Positions 10,471 through 23,106 of a stretch of 64,000 nucleotides of DNA are shown one piece after another. Source of the stretch: Henckelia pumila (Eukaryota > Streptophyta > Magnoliopsida > Lamiales > Gesneriaceae). The stretch is taken from contig NC_133120.1 in assembly GCF_033568475.1 (NCBI RefSeq), positions 169,477,991-169,541,990 of the forward strand. Direction: 5' to 3'. The notes under the pieces are model-generated. The model was not told the origin of the DNA. It ran no database searches and was given only the letters and a program-made list of their open reading frames with translations. Position 1 is the stretch's first letter. Every line of letters starts with the position of its first letter. Both the position numbers and the translations under genes were made by a program.

Positions 10471-12271
10471 TTACTTGAGTATCATGCAAATTAGAATGGA
10501 TATGGTTGACTAGAGAAGAGACGAATTGTTTCACCCTTTTATACATAGTTGGCTGGGACGCATTCTCTTTCTCAAGGAGACGACTGGCATAGATATGAAC
10601 TTCTGTCCTGAGGTTTTTTTTTGGGTGTGTTTTGTATTTGTTTTAGTTTTTTTTTTTTTTTTTTTTTACTCTATGCCTATGAATCTATCTTCATCTACCA
10701 TTTCTTGTTTAGAACTACTATCACTCGTTTTTAACTTTAGCGGGATGCATGCCCCGTCTGGCTGGTGTTGTCGATGGCCGGGTGACTTGTTTTTCCTCTG
10801 CATCTTTCTCCTTGTTTTCTCAAAACTTCACTAGATCATGGCTCGTCAATGGGAAACTGTGTTTTGAGAAATATTTGTGTTCAGCGGAGTTCTTCGCATT
10901 GCAACTAAGTACACGCCATTTTGAATGATTTTCTGGGATTACTTTAGGCACGTAATTAATCTTAACGGTAATGATGGTGGAAAATCAAGTTATTGACTAA
11001 ACATATGTTTTGAAATCGGAAGTAATTCTTTTTCCCCTTATGGGTCGAGGAGGCCATCTTTCAAAAGACTTGGTCGAAAATTTATACATATAGATCAAAT
11101 CACGATCAATCGATTATGGTATCGGTTTTAATCACAACTCGAAATTAGTTTTCCGCCCCTAGCATCTTTAACTTGGACCCAAAAATAAATTCATTATTAC
11201 ATAAATTACCTTCACTAAAAAATTTACAAATTATTTTAATATAATAATAATATTTTTTTTCGACAAAATAATATAATAGTAACATAAAATAAAAATATTG
11301 TGCAAATGATATAAAATAATAATGAAAAAAGATAAAAGAATATCAATCGAAAAGTCAAAAGTAGTATGTTTCTAGCTATTTAATAAAATAAAATGTCATG
11401 TTAATACTTAATACGATATTCACTGGAATAAAATTTGAATTTGTGAACATATGGAGAAGAAAATAAAAATTTTAGAAGAATTTGAACGCGAGGGTTTATT
11501 ATTAACGACGACTTAAAATAATTTCTTATTTTGTTCTAAAAAAATTAAATTATCTAATTCTAAATTATAATAAACTAATTAAAATTCTACTAATATAATT
11601 ACTCATAATTTGATATATAAAACTAATTTAATTTCATCAACTATCCAAACAAATAAATTATAGAATCACGCACCACGTGACGAGACGAGAGAATATATAT
11701 ATATATATATTATAAAGTTTGTTTGGGATACCGCCACTGCCCATAAACGAATTAAACATGAGCATGCATAACATATTTATTAATAAACTTCGTACCCTCA
11801 AACTCACAAAATTCTCCGAATATTTATAAATACCTTTTTTTATAGTCATATGCTTTAATTTTCTAAAATTGTAATTAAGTAAATAATGATTTGAGCGTCG
11901 AAGTATCTTAGTCGGACAACCTCCAACACTACTCACTTTACTTTGTGATGCAGATAACAACCCCACGAAATTCATCTCTGAATTGGTTCGAGTACTTATC
12001 TGACAACTCGAATCTCCACGAGTTATCCAAATTTTCTTCAATCGGATAACATCAATTTTTTGATTACATCACAAATGATGCAGTGAGGACGAGACTCCAT
12101 CTCGTACTCACGTAGATATTCATAATAGACGTTCAGTATATAGTTTACAGAACTATGATCTACTCGATAAATAACATAAATATTATTATTTATTATAAAA
12201 TTTAATTTAATTTTTCAAAAAATGAAAATATCATGTATATTATTGTTTGATTTTGTCTGGCATACCCCTAA
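10471..12271. other. Intergenic, AT-rich, no gene seen
   Basis: The first part is probably the DDRGK1 3' UTR; a poly-T run lies at about 10650-10668. A short (TA)n tract is at 11694-11711. No open frame has family resemblance, and no transposon end is clear. Confidence 0.6.
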
Positions 12272-12860
12272 TGTGGGTGTCAATTTGGGTGGGTCGAGTT
12301 GACAAAATTATTTTTTAAAATTTCTCATCCCGAACCCGAAAATGACCAACCCGAACCCGATTAACTCGAGCCAACTCGATTTTATTTTATTTTATTTAAA
12401 AAAATATTAAATAAAAATTCAAAACACACAATAATAATAATAATAATATTTAATTTAATCACATAATAATAAAATCTAAGTTTATACATAATTTAAATTT
12501 TAAAGTTTAGTTATAGAAAATTTAAAGTATACTTACTACAATAAATAAAAAATTATTTTAAAAAATAAAAATTGTACAAAATAAACATTAAATAAAAAAA
12601 ATCTATTATATTAATATACAATAAATTTTTTTCAAACATAAAATATATAAAAATGTAACAAATCTTTCTTATTTTTATATAAAATAAAAAATTTTGGGTT
12701 ATCTCGGGTCAATCTGGATTGATCCGAATCCAACCCGAACCCGATTATTTTTTTTTGGATCGACTGAACCCAAAAACCTTCGATCTTAATCTGATTTTTT
12801 CGGATCGACTTGTGTTGGATTGACGAGTTGATGTTGAGATGAGAGTCTTTGGCACCCCTG
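12272..12860. mobile_element. Degenerate hAT-like MITE of the GGGTGTCAAT family
   Basis: The left end GTGGGTGTCAATTTGGGTGG and the right end GGCACCCCTG are imperfect inverted copies. Subterminal regions carry mirrored AACCCGAACCCG and CGGATCGACTTG-type words around an AT-rich core. The layout is the same as the MITE at 5383-5905. No target duplication is detectable, so it is older or has lost an edge. Confidence 0.55.
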
Positions 12861-13080
12861 TCCGGCCCGTCTATAAATAAAGTGGGGAATAGTATAAGAT
12901 GCATCGTAACCACAAAGAAATAATTAATATTATAAAAATGGAATGAGACAGCGAGGCATTGCATGTAGGTGCCACGCAGCGGGGACACGTACATACTCCC
13001 AAATTAAATCAATCTATCTATCTCCTCCTGCCCGCATGCGTTTATATCCTTGAAAAAGACTATTCCAATAATGGCTCAAT

Positions 13081-13082
13081 TA

Positions 13083-13113
<31 letters not shown>

Positions 13114-13118
13114 TATAT
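13081..13118. repeat. (TA)n microsatellite upstream of the small gene
   Basis: Alternating TA runs with one interruption (tatacatata). It ends about 35 bp before the start codon at 13151 and may act as, or obscure, the TATA box. Confidence 0.85.
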
Positions 13119-13150
13119 TATTATCTCGTTGCATCCAATTAAGAGAAATC

Positions 13151-13531
13151 ATGGCCGGTGGCCAAGTTATATCCTCACAGGCTTCCAAGATCCAGCGCCG
13201 CCTCTCGCCGTATCTCCCCGTATTCTCCATAAGGGTACGCTAGCTAGCACAGAAACATTAAGATTCAAAACTTTTTCCAGTTTTAATTTTTGTTGAATAT
13301 ATATATACACAGAGATACAGCGAAGGGAGCAAAACAGATCAGACGAAGAAGGGGAAGTTGATCGAGGAGGAAAGAGCCCATTCCACGGCTGAGGTGTTCA
13401 GAAAGGTGGCGGAGGAGAAAACGAAAACCGGCCGCCGAGGATCAGTACTTGTGGAGGAAAACTCTTCTGCTGATTCCAAATCTCAAACTGTCAAGGAACC
13501 TCCTGGGAATATTGTTAATTCTGGCTCATAA
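13151..13531 (+). CDS. Small 100-aa protein with mitochondrial-type presequence, two exons
   Basis: Exon 1 is 13151-13234 (28 codons) and exon 2 is 13313-13531 (72 codons plus TAA). The 78-bp intron starts gtacgc and ends acacag, phase 0. The N-terminus (MAGGQVISSQASKIQRR) is Ser/Arg-rich with no acidic residue. It leads to IRRYSEG, which fits the plant R-x-Y|S presequence cleavage rule, so cleavage after Tyr30 is predicted. The mature part is charged and probably helical (KGKLIEEERAHSTAEVFRKV), then has a disordered Ser/Lys/Pro tail. I do not recognise the family. The EEERA helix faintly resembles ATP-synthase inhibitor IF1-like proteins, but that is only a guess. An upstream in-frame ATG at 12959 exists; I chose 13151 because it follows the TA-rich promoter-like tract and starts the presequence. 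Confidence 0.7.
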
Positions 13532-14144
13532 ATAATATTGCTACTTTTTTTTTTTTTTTTTTTTTGGTTTGTAAAATGATAATAGCTTCATTTTCTGAGC
13601 ATCATTCGGAATCATTTTCAGGTAGTATACATATATATATATGTAAGTTAAGCTTAAATTTCCGAATGACTTTCTTTGTTTTGCAACGGAAATGAAATGC
13701 TAGTGTAGTAGTAGTAGTAGCCACTACGCACTTTTCTAAGAAATTAATAAATGGAGGAGTTTGTTGTTTTAATTAACTTGCTCTTCTCCAGTCTATAGTT
13801 TGTGCATAATCGAAGTAATGTTTAGAAGAAAACACGTCAAAAAGTACTCTTTACAAACACATTCTCAATTTTAGCCGATCTGATCGATAATCTAGGAATA
13901 CGTGTGTGCATCTTGATCAACCCTGTGCAGCGTTATTTTAGAGCAGCTTTAACGTTATTTTCGCACTCATTTGATTATAATTATGTTATTAAATTTATAA
14001 ATAGATGTTGGGAGTTGGATTTATGTTGTGTTATTTAATTTTAAATTTCAAGTTATTTATCAGTTTTTATCATTTGTGTATTAACTCGTGGTTTTCGCAC
14101 TCAATCATATGTTTCCAATTTCTCCGGAGTATTGCTTGTTACAA
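13532..14144. other. 3' flank of the small gene, no further gene seen
   Basis: It contains a poly-T run (about 13544-13565), a short TAG repeat (about 13708-13720) and AT-rich sequence. A potential 3' UTR lies in the first 200 bp. Confidence 0.5.
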
Positions 14145-16253
14145 TTTTTTTTTTTAAAAAAAAAATGAAGGGGATTTAATTACTAGTTCAAAATATCAAT
14201 ATCAAGTTTCACAAAAGGAAATCAGTAAGCTCATGAGCCACAGAGTTAGAGCTCCGATTAATATGTGACCAATATTAATTATAACTTATAGGTAGAGGTG
14301 ATCTATAAGCGCAAATATCAGTAACAATTGGAGCTTCAGGCGCAAGGTCAGAAGGTTAATTGTCTATTGCACCAACCACATTAAGAGCATCAGTTTCTCT
14401 GAGCAAGTCAACTTGCTATCTTTAATCCTTCTCGAACCAGAATCAATTCCGCCAAATGTGGTGTGTGGTGAGAGGTAGATGAGATCCTAGCATATGAGTA
14501 ATATCCAAATCATGCATCCAACGATTTGTATTTTTACACATAGGCGTAATTAATTATATATTGTTGACTTGGCAAATAATGAGACATTAGATCTATCATT
14601 GATGTATTACCCATATGGTAAGAAACCAGGTACAAAAAAGCCTTTGCAAAAAGAATGACGCCGCAATCATCTCGACCAACAACACGTACCCACATACACC
14701 AAAGACGTTTGTATATTGATTTATGTTCCACGTAGGTTGGCTAAATAACCTGGACCTCTTTATATGAACAAGGGCAAACCTCACGTATTGAGCTAGCTTT
14801 TGAGGTGAGCTAGGTCCAAGTTTAATTTCTAACAAAAGATTTGACTGATCTGGATATAAAGCAGCATCCGCATTTAATTTAAGAATACTCGGAGATGGAG
14901 GCATCCAGCGAGAAGTGTTCGGAGCCAAGGCTGGAGCGATATTCTTTTTGAGACTGTTGCGCTGAATAGCTTCCAATATGCTGGACGCCTTAGAGATTAA
15001 AGATCGAGGATCAGATGTGAAACCTTCAAAAATTAATTTATTTCTTGATATTAATATACTCCAACATATAATTGCAAGCAAGAATCTCCAAGTCATCCAC
15101 CAGCCCCTGTTCCGTCATGACCCAACAAAAGAGACCCACGAAAGAATGACCGAGAAATCTTGCTAAAAATAGGCCATAAGGCAGTATGTTTCCACACTCT
15201 TTTAGTAATTTTGCAAGACCATAGTGCATGAACAGTTTCCTCAAGCCACAGAAATTCCACGCCAAGCAATTTGAAAGCATGTAGGTAATGCATCCGAACA
15301 AGCACACCAAAGAAAAATTTCAATCTTTGGCGGTAAATTAAGACTCCACAACCATCTCTGTTTCCCACCACGATCACTATGACTTCCTTCCACATTCGAA
15401 CTCGTCGCCAAGTGGTAACCCGATTACACAGCGTAAGCACCAGAAGAGTAGTAAAAGCAGACATTAATATTATCACATCCAAGCTCCAACTAAGTTCCCC
15501 AGAGAAATGCGCTGAACTTCCGCATGATCAATAGGCCAGAGTACTCTGTGAACTGTATTCTAATCCCAAACTCCAGAAGGGGTCCTAAGATTACAAACTC
15601 TATTAAGGATTGAATAGAAGAGCATAAAGTTTGAGGAAGCTTGAAGATAGTCAGTGTATATGCAGGAATAGCTTGAGCCACAACTTTATTAAGTACTGCC
15701 CACTGAAAAAAGATTATTCTTCCACTCTTGGACCTTTCGCCCCACTCGCTCTTTGATCCCAATTAAACACACGTCGTTTATTGCGTCCCGTAGAAGCTGG
15801 GAGCCCCAAATAGATATCAGGAGATTCATTATATTCCATACCTAGAGTTGACAACACCTCACGCTTTGTAGAATTCGCCGTATTTGGACTGAATGTAATT
15901 GACGATTTATTGAAATTGATAAGCTGCCCCGAAGCATGTGCGTAACAAGTAAGAATTTCCTTAATCGCATCTCTGTCGGATCTTACTGTAGTTCCAAACA
16001 AAATATTGTCATCCCAAAAAAAACATGTGTGTGATCTGAGGTGCTAATCGAGTACATTTAATTCCATTCATACCACCCCATAGAACACTGTCAGCTGACG
16101 CTCGGAATCCGAGCATAACAAATATAAATAAAGGGGATAAATGGTCAGCCTTGACGAAGTCCTCGTAACAAGGAAGGAGAATTGGGTTGTACCCACCCAG
16201 GTAATCCAACCACCCAGGTAATCCAACACTCGATATTTTATTCAATTGGTTTG
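14145..16253 (-). mobile_element. LINE (L1-type) 3' fragment, badly broken
   Basis: On the minus strand, family blocks appear in order with many frame changes. 16305-16009 holds the middle of the reverse transcriptase (ADHLSPLFIFVM, then RLAPQITHMFF, matching the RLRQGDPLSP...ISHLFFADD region). 16001-15714 holds SGQLINFNKSSITFSPN and YLGLPASTGRNKR. 15762-15490 holds AVLNKVVAQAIPAYTLTIFKLP. 15482-15093 is the zf-RVT region (HALWSCKITKRVWKH). 15096-14350 is an RNase H-like end (LKLNADAALYP; later a GLKIA / ETDALNVVGAIDN trace). A T-run at 14145-14155 is the poly-A tail in minus orientation. The 5' part is cut by Ty3 element 1 at 16253/16254. Confidence 0.8.
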
Positions 16254-18140
16254 TGTGAGACATCGTTTCTAAACAACTAATTTTGGACAAAACAACCACA
16301 GACAATTTTTTTTTTTTTTTTTAAAAGACGTTCGCGCGCCCGCGCCCACGCCCTAACCTCGCCAAGAGGCCGCGCGCCCGCGCCGTCCTCTCGCCCATAA
16401 ATCAAAGGCACCGAAAAAAAATCCAACCAAACCTAAACACTTGCATTTAAAATATCTGATAAGCCAACAACAATACAAGAACAGTTTAGGAAAGAAAACA
16501 TTCGATTCGGTAGTACCTACATCGATTCTTGCTTACAATACAACACGAGAAATTTAAATGACAAAACATGATCGTAAAACATAAACTAGATTGACATGCT
16601 GATTCGACTTCTAAACGAGTCTAACTTCTATCTCTTGCTCTTGACGCTAACCAGGTCTACGCTGACTTGATCCTGCCCCTCCTGTTGCCAAGTACACATA
16701 CAAAACAAAGCAACAGCCGGATAAACCGGTGAGAACAATATTCCCAGCAAAAGCAACATAACACGTAATACAATCAATCAACATGCTTCCAAGGCAATAC
16801 ATAATCAAATAACAACGTAATGAAATGCATGCCTTTAAATCGGGATATCAATTCTGATAAACGAGAGATTTCTGCTGTGCTTTTTGGGATCCCGAGGATG
16901 AGATCACGTAACGACTCACCGACTCTCCCAATCGAGGTGGTGTCACGTATCCCACTCCTATAGACTTTGAGCAACCATAATGAGTATGCTAGCACTAAGA
17001 GAAACGACTACGACCTAGGCCACTCAATCATAGTTCTCAAACGTCTAAACAAAAAGGGCGGTTCTGCCCGCTGAAATCAACGTAGGCTCAAGATGAATGC
17101 ATAACAGAAACATAAACATAAGCCACATAATCAAATGCAAAATCAATCAACAAGACACAAGTTCCTCATGCTAGAATAAGTGTAGATGCAATATGTGATT
17201 TGAAAGGGAAACTCGAGAACCAACTGTCCCGAGTATGCTATCCCGCTACGATGACTGCTTTTACCTTTCGATGCAGTAGATCCAACTTCGGATAAGCTAC
17301 AACAAAAGATTGTATCAAAGACTATACCAACTAAACAACAACTACGGTTCAAGGTAATTCTCTTTACCGTTCTTCGTCCAATCTCTTGACGATCAAAAGC
17401 TGTTAACACCGTATTGACAACTCCAAACGAATCTGTTCAGATACAAAAATTGATCAACAACGATGATCAATACACAAGCCCAAAAACAACAACTCCAACG
17501 GTTCAAAACTCCAAAAACTCAAACCGGCGGCATAACGGCTAAAACTGAACAAACTGGAAACGCAGACAGTAGTTCGATACCGATATCAACTCATATCAAT
17601 GCTAATACAACAACAAAAGCTCAAACCCAACCAATCTAAAAATCCACATTTTCGAAAATGGCTTCCAAAAATCATAACAAATTCGAACGTCGTTCTAATT
17701 CAAAATCGACAGATAATAAACGATCAGAACTCTGTCAAGAACAACATACTCGAATCTCGAACGATTCTAACAACATCCAAAAACTAGAATGTATCTGATC
17801 GTAGAAAAACTTACGATAAAACGGAGCTCTCGCTCCAGTGATCGCTAATATGCCTTCAGAAATAAATTCCAACGGCCGGATCGAGCTTGAAATGAAATCA
17901 CAAAGCTTGGAAACTCAATTGGGCGCCTATAATGGAGGTTATCGGTTTGGAGGAGGAAGGAGAGACTTTGAAAAGTCAATACAAGTGTAAATAATATATA
18001 AAATCCAATAATTGCGTTTTAGTCCCTGAAATTTCCAAAATTTGCAAAATGGACCCTGATCAAAATCAAGTCGCCTTGTGAACTCTGAAACCTCCGATTA
18101 ACTCAAATAAACTCATTTAAGATAAAAACGGGGCATTACA
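16254..18140 (-). repeat. 3' LTR of Ty3 element 1
   Basis: 1887 bp. It matches 23107-25061 throughout but is about 70 bp shorter, mainly because its GC-rich word array (16328-16395) has lost units. The outer end reads TGTGAGAC on the plus strand; the inner end is gggcattaca, a C-to-T variant of the usual GGGCGTTACA. Confidence 0.93.
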
Positions 18141-18156
18141 ATTCTCCCCCACTAAG
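18141..18156 (-). other. Polypurine tract of Ty3 element 1
   Basis: Minus-strand reading is CTTAGTGGGGGAGAAT directly abutting the LTR start TGTAATG. It primes plus-strand DNA synthesis. It is identical in core to the tract of element 2 at 34537-34552. Confidence 0.9.
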
Positions 18157-18238
18157 AAGAGATTTCGTCCTCGAAATTAACGAGAACCACAACTCATAAG
18201 ATAGAATAAAGAACTAAAGACAGTAAGAAGAACTCACG

Positions 18239-21200
18239 TCATCCGAATAACTCCGAAAATCACTGTCTCATGTCAGATTCTGTCTCCCAAGTCGCTTACT
18301 CGACGCCGTGACGGCTCCACTGCACTTTCACCAATGGAATCAACTTGGTTCTAAGCTGTTTCTCTTTTCGATCAAGGATCTGAATCGGTTGTTCAAAGTA
18401 GCTCAGAGTCTCATCTAACTCGGCTTCGTCAGGCTGAACGATATGAGAAGGATCTGGATGATACTTTCGCAGCATAGAGACGTGAAAAACGTCGTGAATA
18501 CTAGATAAAGACGGAGGAAGTGCAAGTCTGTAGGCAAGATCGCCTAACTTCTCGAGAATCTCATACTGACCGATGAATCTCGGAGATAACTTTCCTCTCT
18601 TACCGAATCTGACAGTGCCTCTGAACGGAGAAATCTTAAGGAATACACGGTCTCCCTGCTCGAAACTCAGAGGTCTACGTCTGACATTCGCATACTTTGC
18701 CTGTCTATCTTGAGCTGACTTCATTCTGGTCTGAATGATCTTAACTTGCTCTGCCATATCTTTAAGCATATCCGGTCCCAAATCAGGTTACTCGGACAAA
18801 TCATCCCAAAAAAATGGAGATCGGCATTTCTTACCGTACAATGCCTCAAAAGGCGCCATACCGATACTTGCTTGGAAGCTGTTGTTGTAAGAAAACTCAA
18901 CAAGAGGCAAAAAATCTTACCAACTAGTGCCAAAGTCTAGCACTACCGCTCGCAACATATCCTCTAACATCTGGATAGTCCGCTTTGACTGTCCATCGGT
19001 CTGAGGATGATAAGTTGTACTCAGATGCAATCGAGTACCAAGTGCCTCCTGAAGACTGTGCCAGAAGTGCGAAGTGAATCTAGGGTTTCGGTCTGAAACG
19101 ATCGACTTCGGCACCCCATGCAATCTCACAACATTTCTAACATACAACTCAGTCATCTGATCATGACGATACTTCATCCTGTACGGAATAAAACAAGCAG
19201 ACTTCGTCAATCGGTCGATCACTACCCAAACAACATCGCATCCCCAAACAGATCGCGGTAGCTTCGTGATGAAATCCATAGAAATATGATCTCATTTCCA
19301 TTCAGGAACAGATAGACTGTGCAATAGACCACCCGGTCGCTTCAGTTTTGCTTTCACTTGCTGACAGTTCAAACACCGAGATACAAACCTCGCAACATCG
19401 CTCTTCATTCTCTTCCACCAGAACTGGTTCTTCAGATCGTTGTACATTTTACGACCTCCAGGATGAACACTGAACCGACTGCAATGAGCCTCTCGGAGAA
19501 TACGCTGTCTCAACTCCGAAATATCAGGCACAACAATATGGTTATTCACAAACAAAACGTCATATCTAACCTGGAATTCAGACTGATGCCCAGATCTGAC
19601 TTTCTCTACTGAAACCTGAATACTCGGCTTGGACTTCTGTGCTTCTCTGATCGCAACAAACAACTCCGGCTCGGCTTGAATAGCAAACACCCTGATAGTC
19701 TTCCTATCTGTCTCAAACTCTAAACCAGAAGTGCAACAATCATCGATAAACTGAGAAACACCGATAGTCGAAAGAGATAGAGAACAAAGCTTTCGGCTCA
19801 AGGCATCTGCAACTGCATTCGACTTTCCCGGATAATATTTGATTTCGCAGTCGAAATCCTTCAACAGATCTAACCATCTTCTCTGTCTCATATTCAGCTC
19901 TACCTGTGAAAACAAATACTTAAGGCTCTTATGATCAGAGAAGATCTCGAAAGACTCACCATAAAGATAGTGACGCCAGATCTTCAGAGCAAATACAATT
20001 GCAGCTAGTTCAAGATCATGAACCGGATAACGAGTCTCGTGCGGTTTTAGCTGCCTCGATGCATACGCTATCACATGATTATGCTGCATAAGAACACAAC
20101 CCAAGCCTCGGTTAGAAGCATCGCAATAGACTGTGAAACCTCCAGTACCTTTCGGAATAGAAAGAATCGGAGCACTGGTCAGTCTCTTCTTCAGATCAAC
20201 AAAACTAGCCTTACAATCTAAAGTCCAGACAAAAGGCGCATTCTTCTGAGTCAGCTGGGTAATAGGATTGGCAATAGACGAGAAACCCTCGATGAATCGG
20301 CGATAATAACCAGCTAAACCCATGAAGCTTCGGATCTCAGGTAATGATGTCGGTCTAGGCCAATTCATAACCGCTTCAATCTTGCTGGGATCGACAGAAA
20401 TCCCATCTCCAGAAATGATGTGACCGAGGAAGACAACTCGATCCAACCAGAATTCACACTTAGACAACTTGGCAAACAACTGCTCAACACGCAAAATCTG
20501 CAGTACGGTCCTCAAGTGCTCTGCATGGTCAGTACGGTTCTTCGAGTAGATAAGAATATCATCGATAAAGATAATGACGAACTCATCTAAATAACGCTGA
20601 AAGATACGGTTCATCAAACCCATAAAAACCGCGGGAGCATTAGTCAAACCGAACGGCATGACTATAAACTCAAAATGACCATACCTTGTTCTGAATGCGG
20701 TCTTAGGAACATCTTCCTCTCGCACTCTCAGCTGGTGATAACCTGACCTCAGATCAATTTTAGAATAGACAGAAGAACCCTGCAGCTGATCAAAAAGGTC
20801 ATCTATTCTGGGTAAAGGATACCTGTTCTTAACTGTAGCCTGATTCAGTTGATGGTAGTCAATACAGAGCCGCATAGAACCATCCTTTTTTCGAACAAAC
20901 AGAACAGGAGCGCCCCAAAGAGATACACTAGGTCTGATGTATCCCTTGGCAATCAAATCCTCAAGCTATTCCTTCAACTCTCTCAGTTCAATAGGTGTCA
21001 TACGATAAGGAGCTTTGGAAATAGGTTGAGTACCTGGCACCAAATCGATGCTGAATTCCATCTCTAGAATAGGCGGTAATCCAGGAACATCTTTCGGAAA
21101 CACATCCGCAAAATCTCTAACCACTGGTATATCAACCAATTCGGGGCTAGATTTCAGTACATAAATTGCATAGACCAAAAACCCTTCTGCACCTTTCTGT

Positions 21201-22804
21201 AACAAACGAGTCATAGATAACACTGAAATCAAAGAAATTCTAGATCGAGTACCCTTACCAAAGAATTTCCACTCGTCTGCCATTTCGGGTCTGAACCTGA
21301 AAACTTTCAGAAAACAATCGATTGTTGCCCTGTACTTGGTTAAAGCATCGATACCGACAATACAATCAAAATCTGACTGCCCAAGTACAATACAGTCGAA
21401 CTCTAAAATATTACCCTCAAAACACAGTTCACAGTTCCTGACTAATCTGACAGAAACAATTCCTCCACCCAAAGGTGAAGTAACAGCTACTACAGTAGGC
21501 AACAACTCAGTAGGCAAAGCATTCAATAACACAAATTTCTCAGAGATAAAGGAATGAGAAGCACCTGTATCTATCAAGACATGAGCAAAATAACCAAAAA
21601 TCGAACAGTTACCTGCTATAACATCGTCAGGTGCTGCCTGAGCCTGATCCTCTGTCAGAGCAAAGACTCGTGCCTGCTGTCTCGAAGGCTGGTTTGCACT
21701 AGAGTTACCTCCCTGTCTGTTCTGCTGCTGAGGCTGGAAAGAGTGCACTGCAGAAGACTGCCTCTCAGGCTGAGCTGTAGGTCGAGATGAACTTCCACTC
21801 TGAGCTCGATCTCTGTTACGCTGAGGGCATACCTTGGAAAAATGTCCCGGTTGCTGACAAGTGTTGCAGTTCCTGAAGACTCCTACACACTGATGTGTCG
21901 AGTGCCTACCTCCACACTTGCTGCAATACAAGAAAGATGATCCGGAACTCTGTCCAGAACCAAACTGCTTGGAACCACTAGAACTAGAAGAAATGTTCCC
22001 CTGCCTCTTGAACTGTTTCCCTCTTGCTTTATACTGATCCTTTCTGTTTCCCCCACTGCTTCCACCTTCATACCTCTGCTGCTGGTTTTGGTGCCGAGGT
22101 GGCTGATTCTGATACTGAGATGGTTGGTTCTGATACTGCCTCTGCTGCTGAGATACCACCTGATTACCTCTCTGCCTCCACAAGCCTGCTTCTGCTCCTT
22201 TTACGTGATTCATGGCATCCGCAAAGTTGTCTGGCCTAGCCGTTTTCACCAACGTGAAGATTTCGGGATTCAAGCTGTTGATAAACTAATCGGCTTTGAC
22301 TTCTTCACTGTCGGCAATGTGCGGGGCAAAATGCAACAAGCTGTCAAACTTGGCTACGTACTCCTCAATGTTCATATTCCCTTGCCTCAGATTGGCAAAC
22401 TCGGCTCCCTTGTCCTTTCGGTACGAAACAGGGAAAAACCGCTTATAAAACTCAGTTTTGAAAAGAGACCAATTGACAACTGTACCTCTGTTCTCCATGG
22501 ATCTCTTGGTCGTGATCCACCAGTTCTTTGCAATACCACGCAGCTTATGAATGACTAACCTGGTTCGACGGTCATCTGTATAATTCAGGGAATCGAACAG
22601 CTGATCAATGTCATCCAACCAACTCTCACAGTCAATTGGATTCTCAGTACCCATCAACAAAAGCGGATTAAAAAACTGAAACCTCTTCAACAAGGTTTCC
22701 ATAGGAGTCGCTGTAGCATCCAACTGATCAACTTCAGTACTAGCTTGTTCAGTCGTAGGAATGACTGGCGGTGTGTTCCTGTTTATCACTCGACGAGAAC
22801 CCAT
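18239..22804 (-). pseudogene. gag-pol polyprotein of Ty3 element 1, seven stops
   Basis: One reading frame of 1522 codons from MGSRRVINRN with no frameshift, interrupted by stops at 22286, 20966, 19292, 18917, 18788, 18296 and 18260. Order: Gag with a Gln-rich stretch (QQQRQYQNQPSQYQNQ); zinc knuckles CSKCGGRH and CNTCQQPGHFSKVC; aspartic protease VLIDTGASHSF; reverse transcriptase with [12 protein letters not shown] and active site [10 protein letters not shown]; RNase H with FTVYCDAS; integrase [11 protein letters not shown]...CLNCQQ, the MDFITKLPRS core and DRNPRFTSHFW (DRDPRF in element 2). The C-terminus has a chromodomain-like PLVKVQWSRHG..EATWE. Gag-PR-RT-RH-IN order is Ty3/gypsy, and the chromodomain-like end points to the Tekay/Del group. 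It is inactive as it stands. Confidence 0.93.
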
Positions 22805-23089
22805 CTGATAATCAAAGGTTAGGACACGAGAAATCTCAATCGCTACAATTCGGTGCCCTTACAACCGCTTGGAATACCGGATACCCGTCGATAACAAAAA
22901 AAGTTATATCTCAAGTAGTTCATGCTTTATAAATTAAATCACACATCACGTAATTCAATTAATTCTTAAATAATAAAACATGCTCGCATGGTATTTATTA
23001 AACAATTAAAGAACTCAAACACAAGCGAGGAGCTAATACATGTGGACTCGAACTACCCCGCTCACTCTAGTTCAACCAAGAATCTTAAT

Positions 23090-23104
23090 TCTCTGATACC
23101 ACTT
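23090..23104 (-). other. Primer binding site of Ty3 element 1
   Basis: Minus-strand reading is TGGTATCAGAGA, complementary to the 3' end of initiator tRNA-Met, separated from the 5' LTR end (CTCACA) by the spacer TTAAG. Confidence 0.9.
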
Positions 23105-23106
23105 AA

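Noticed and set aside
12959..13243. Longer upstream start for the small gene
   Set aside because: The extra N-terminus would translate the TA microsatellite into IYIYIY repeats; the ATG at 13151 gives a credible presequence.
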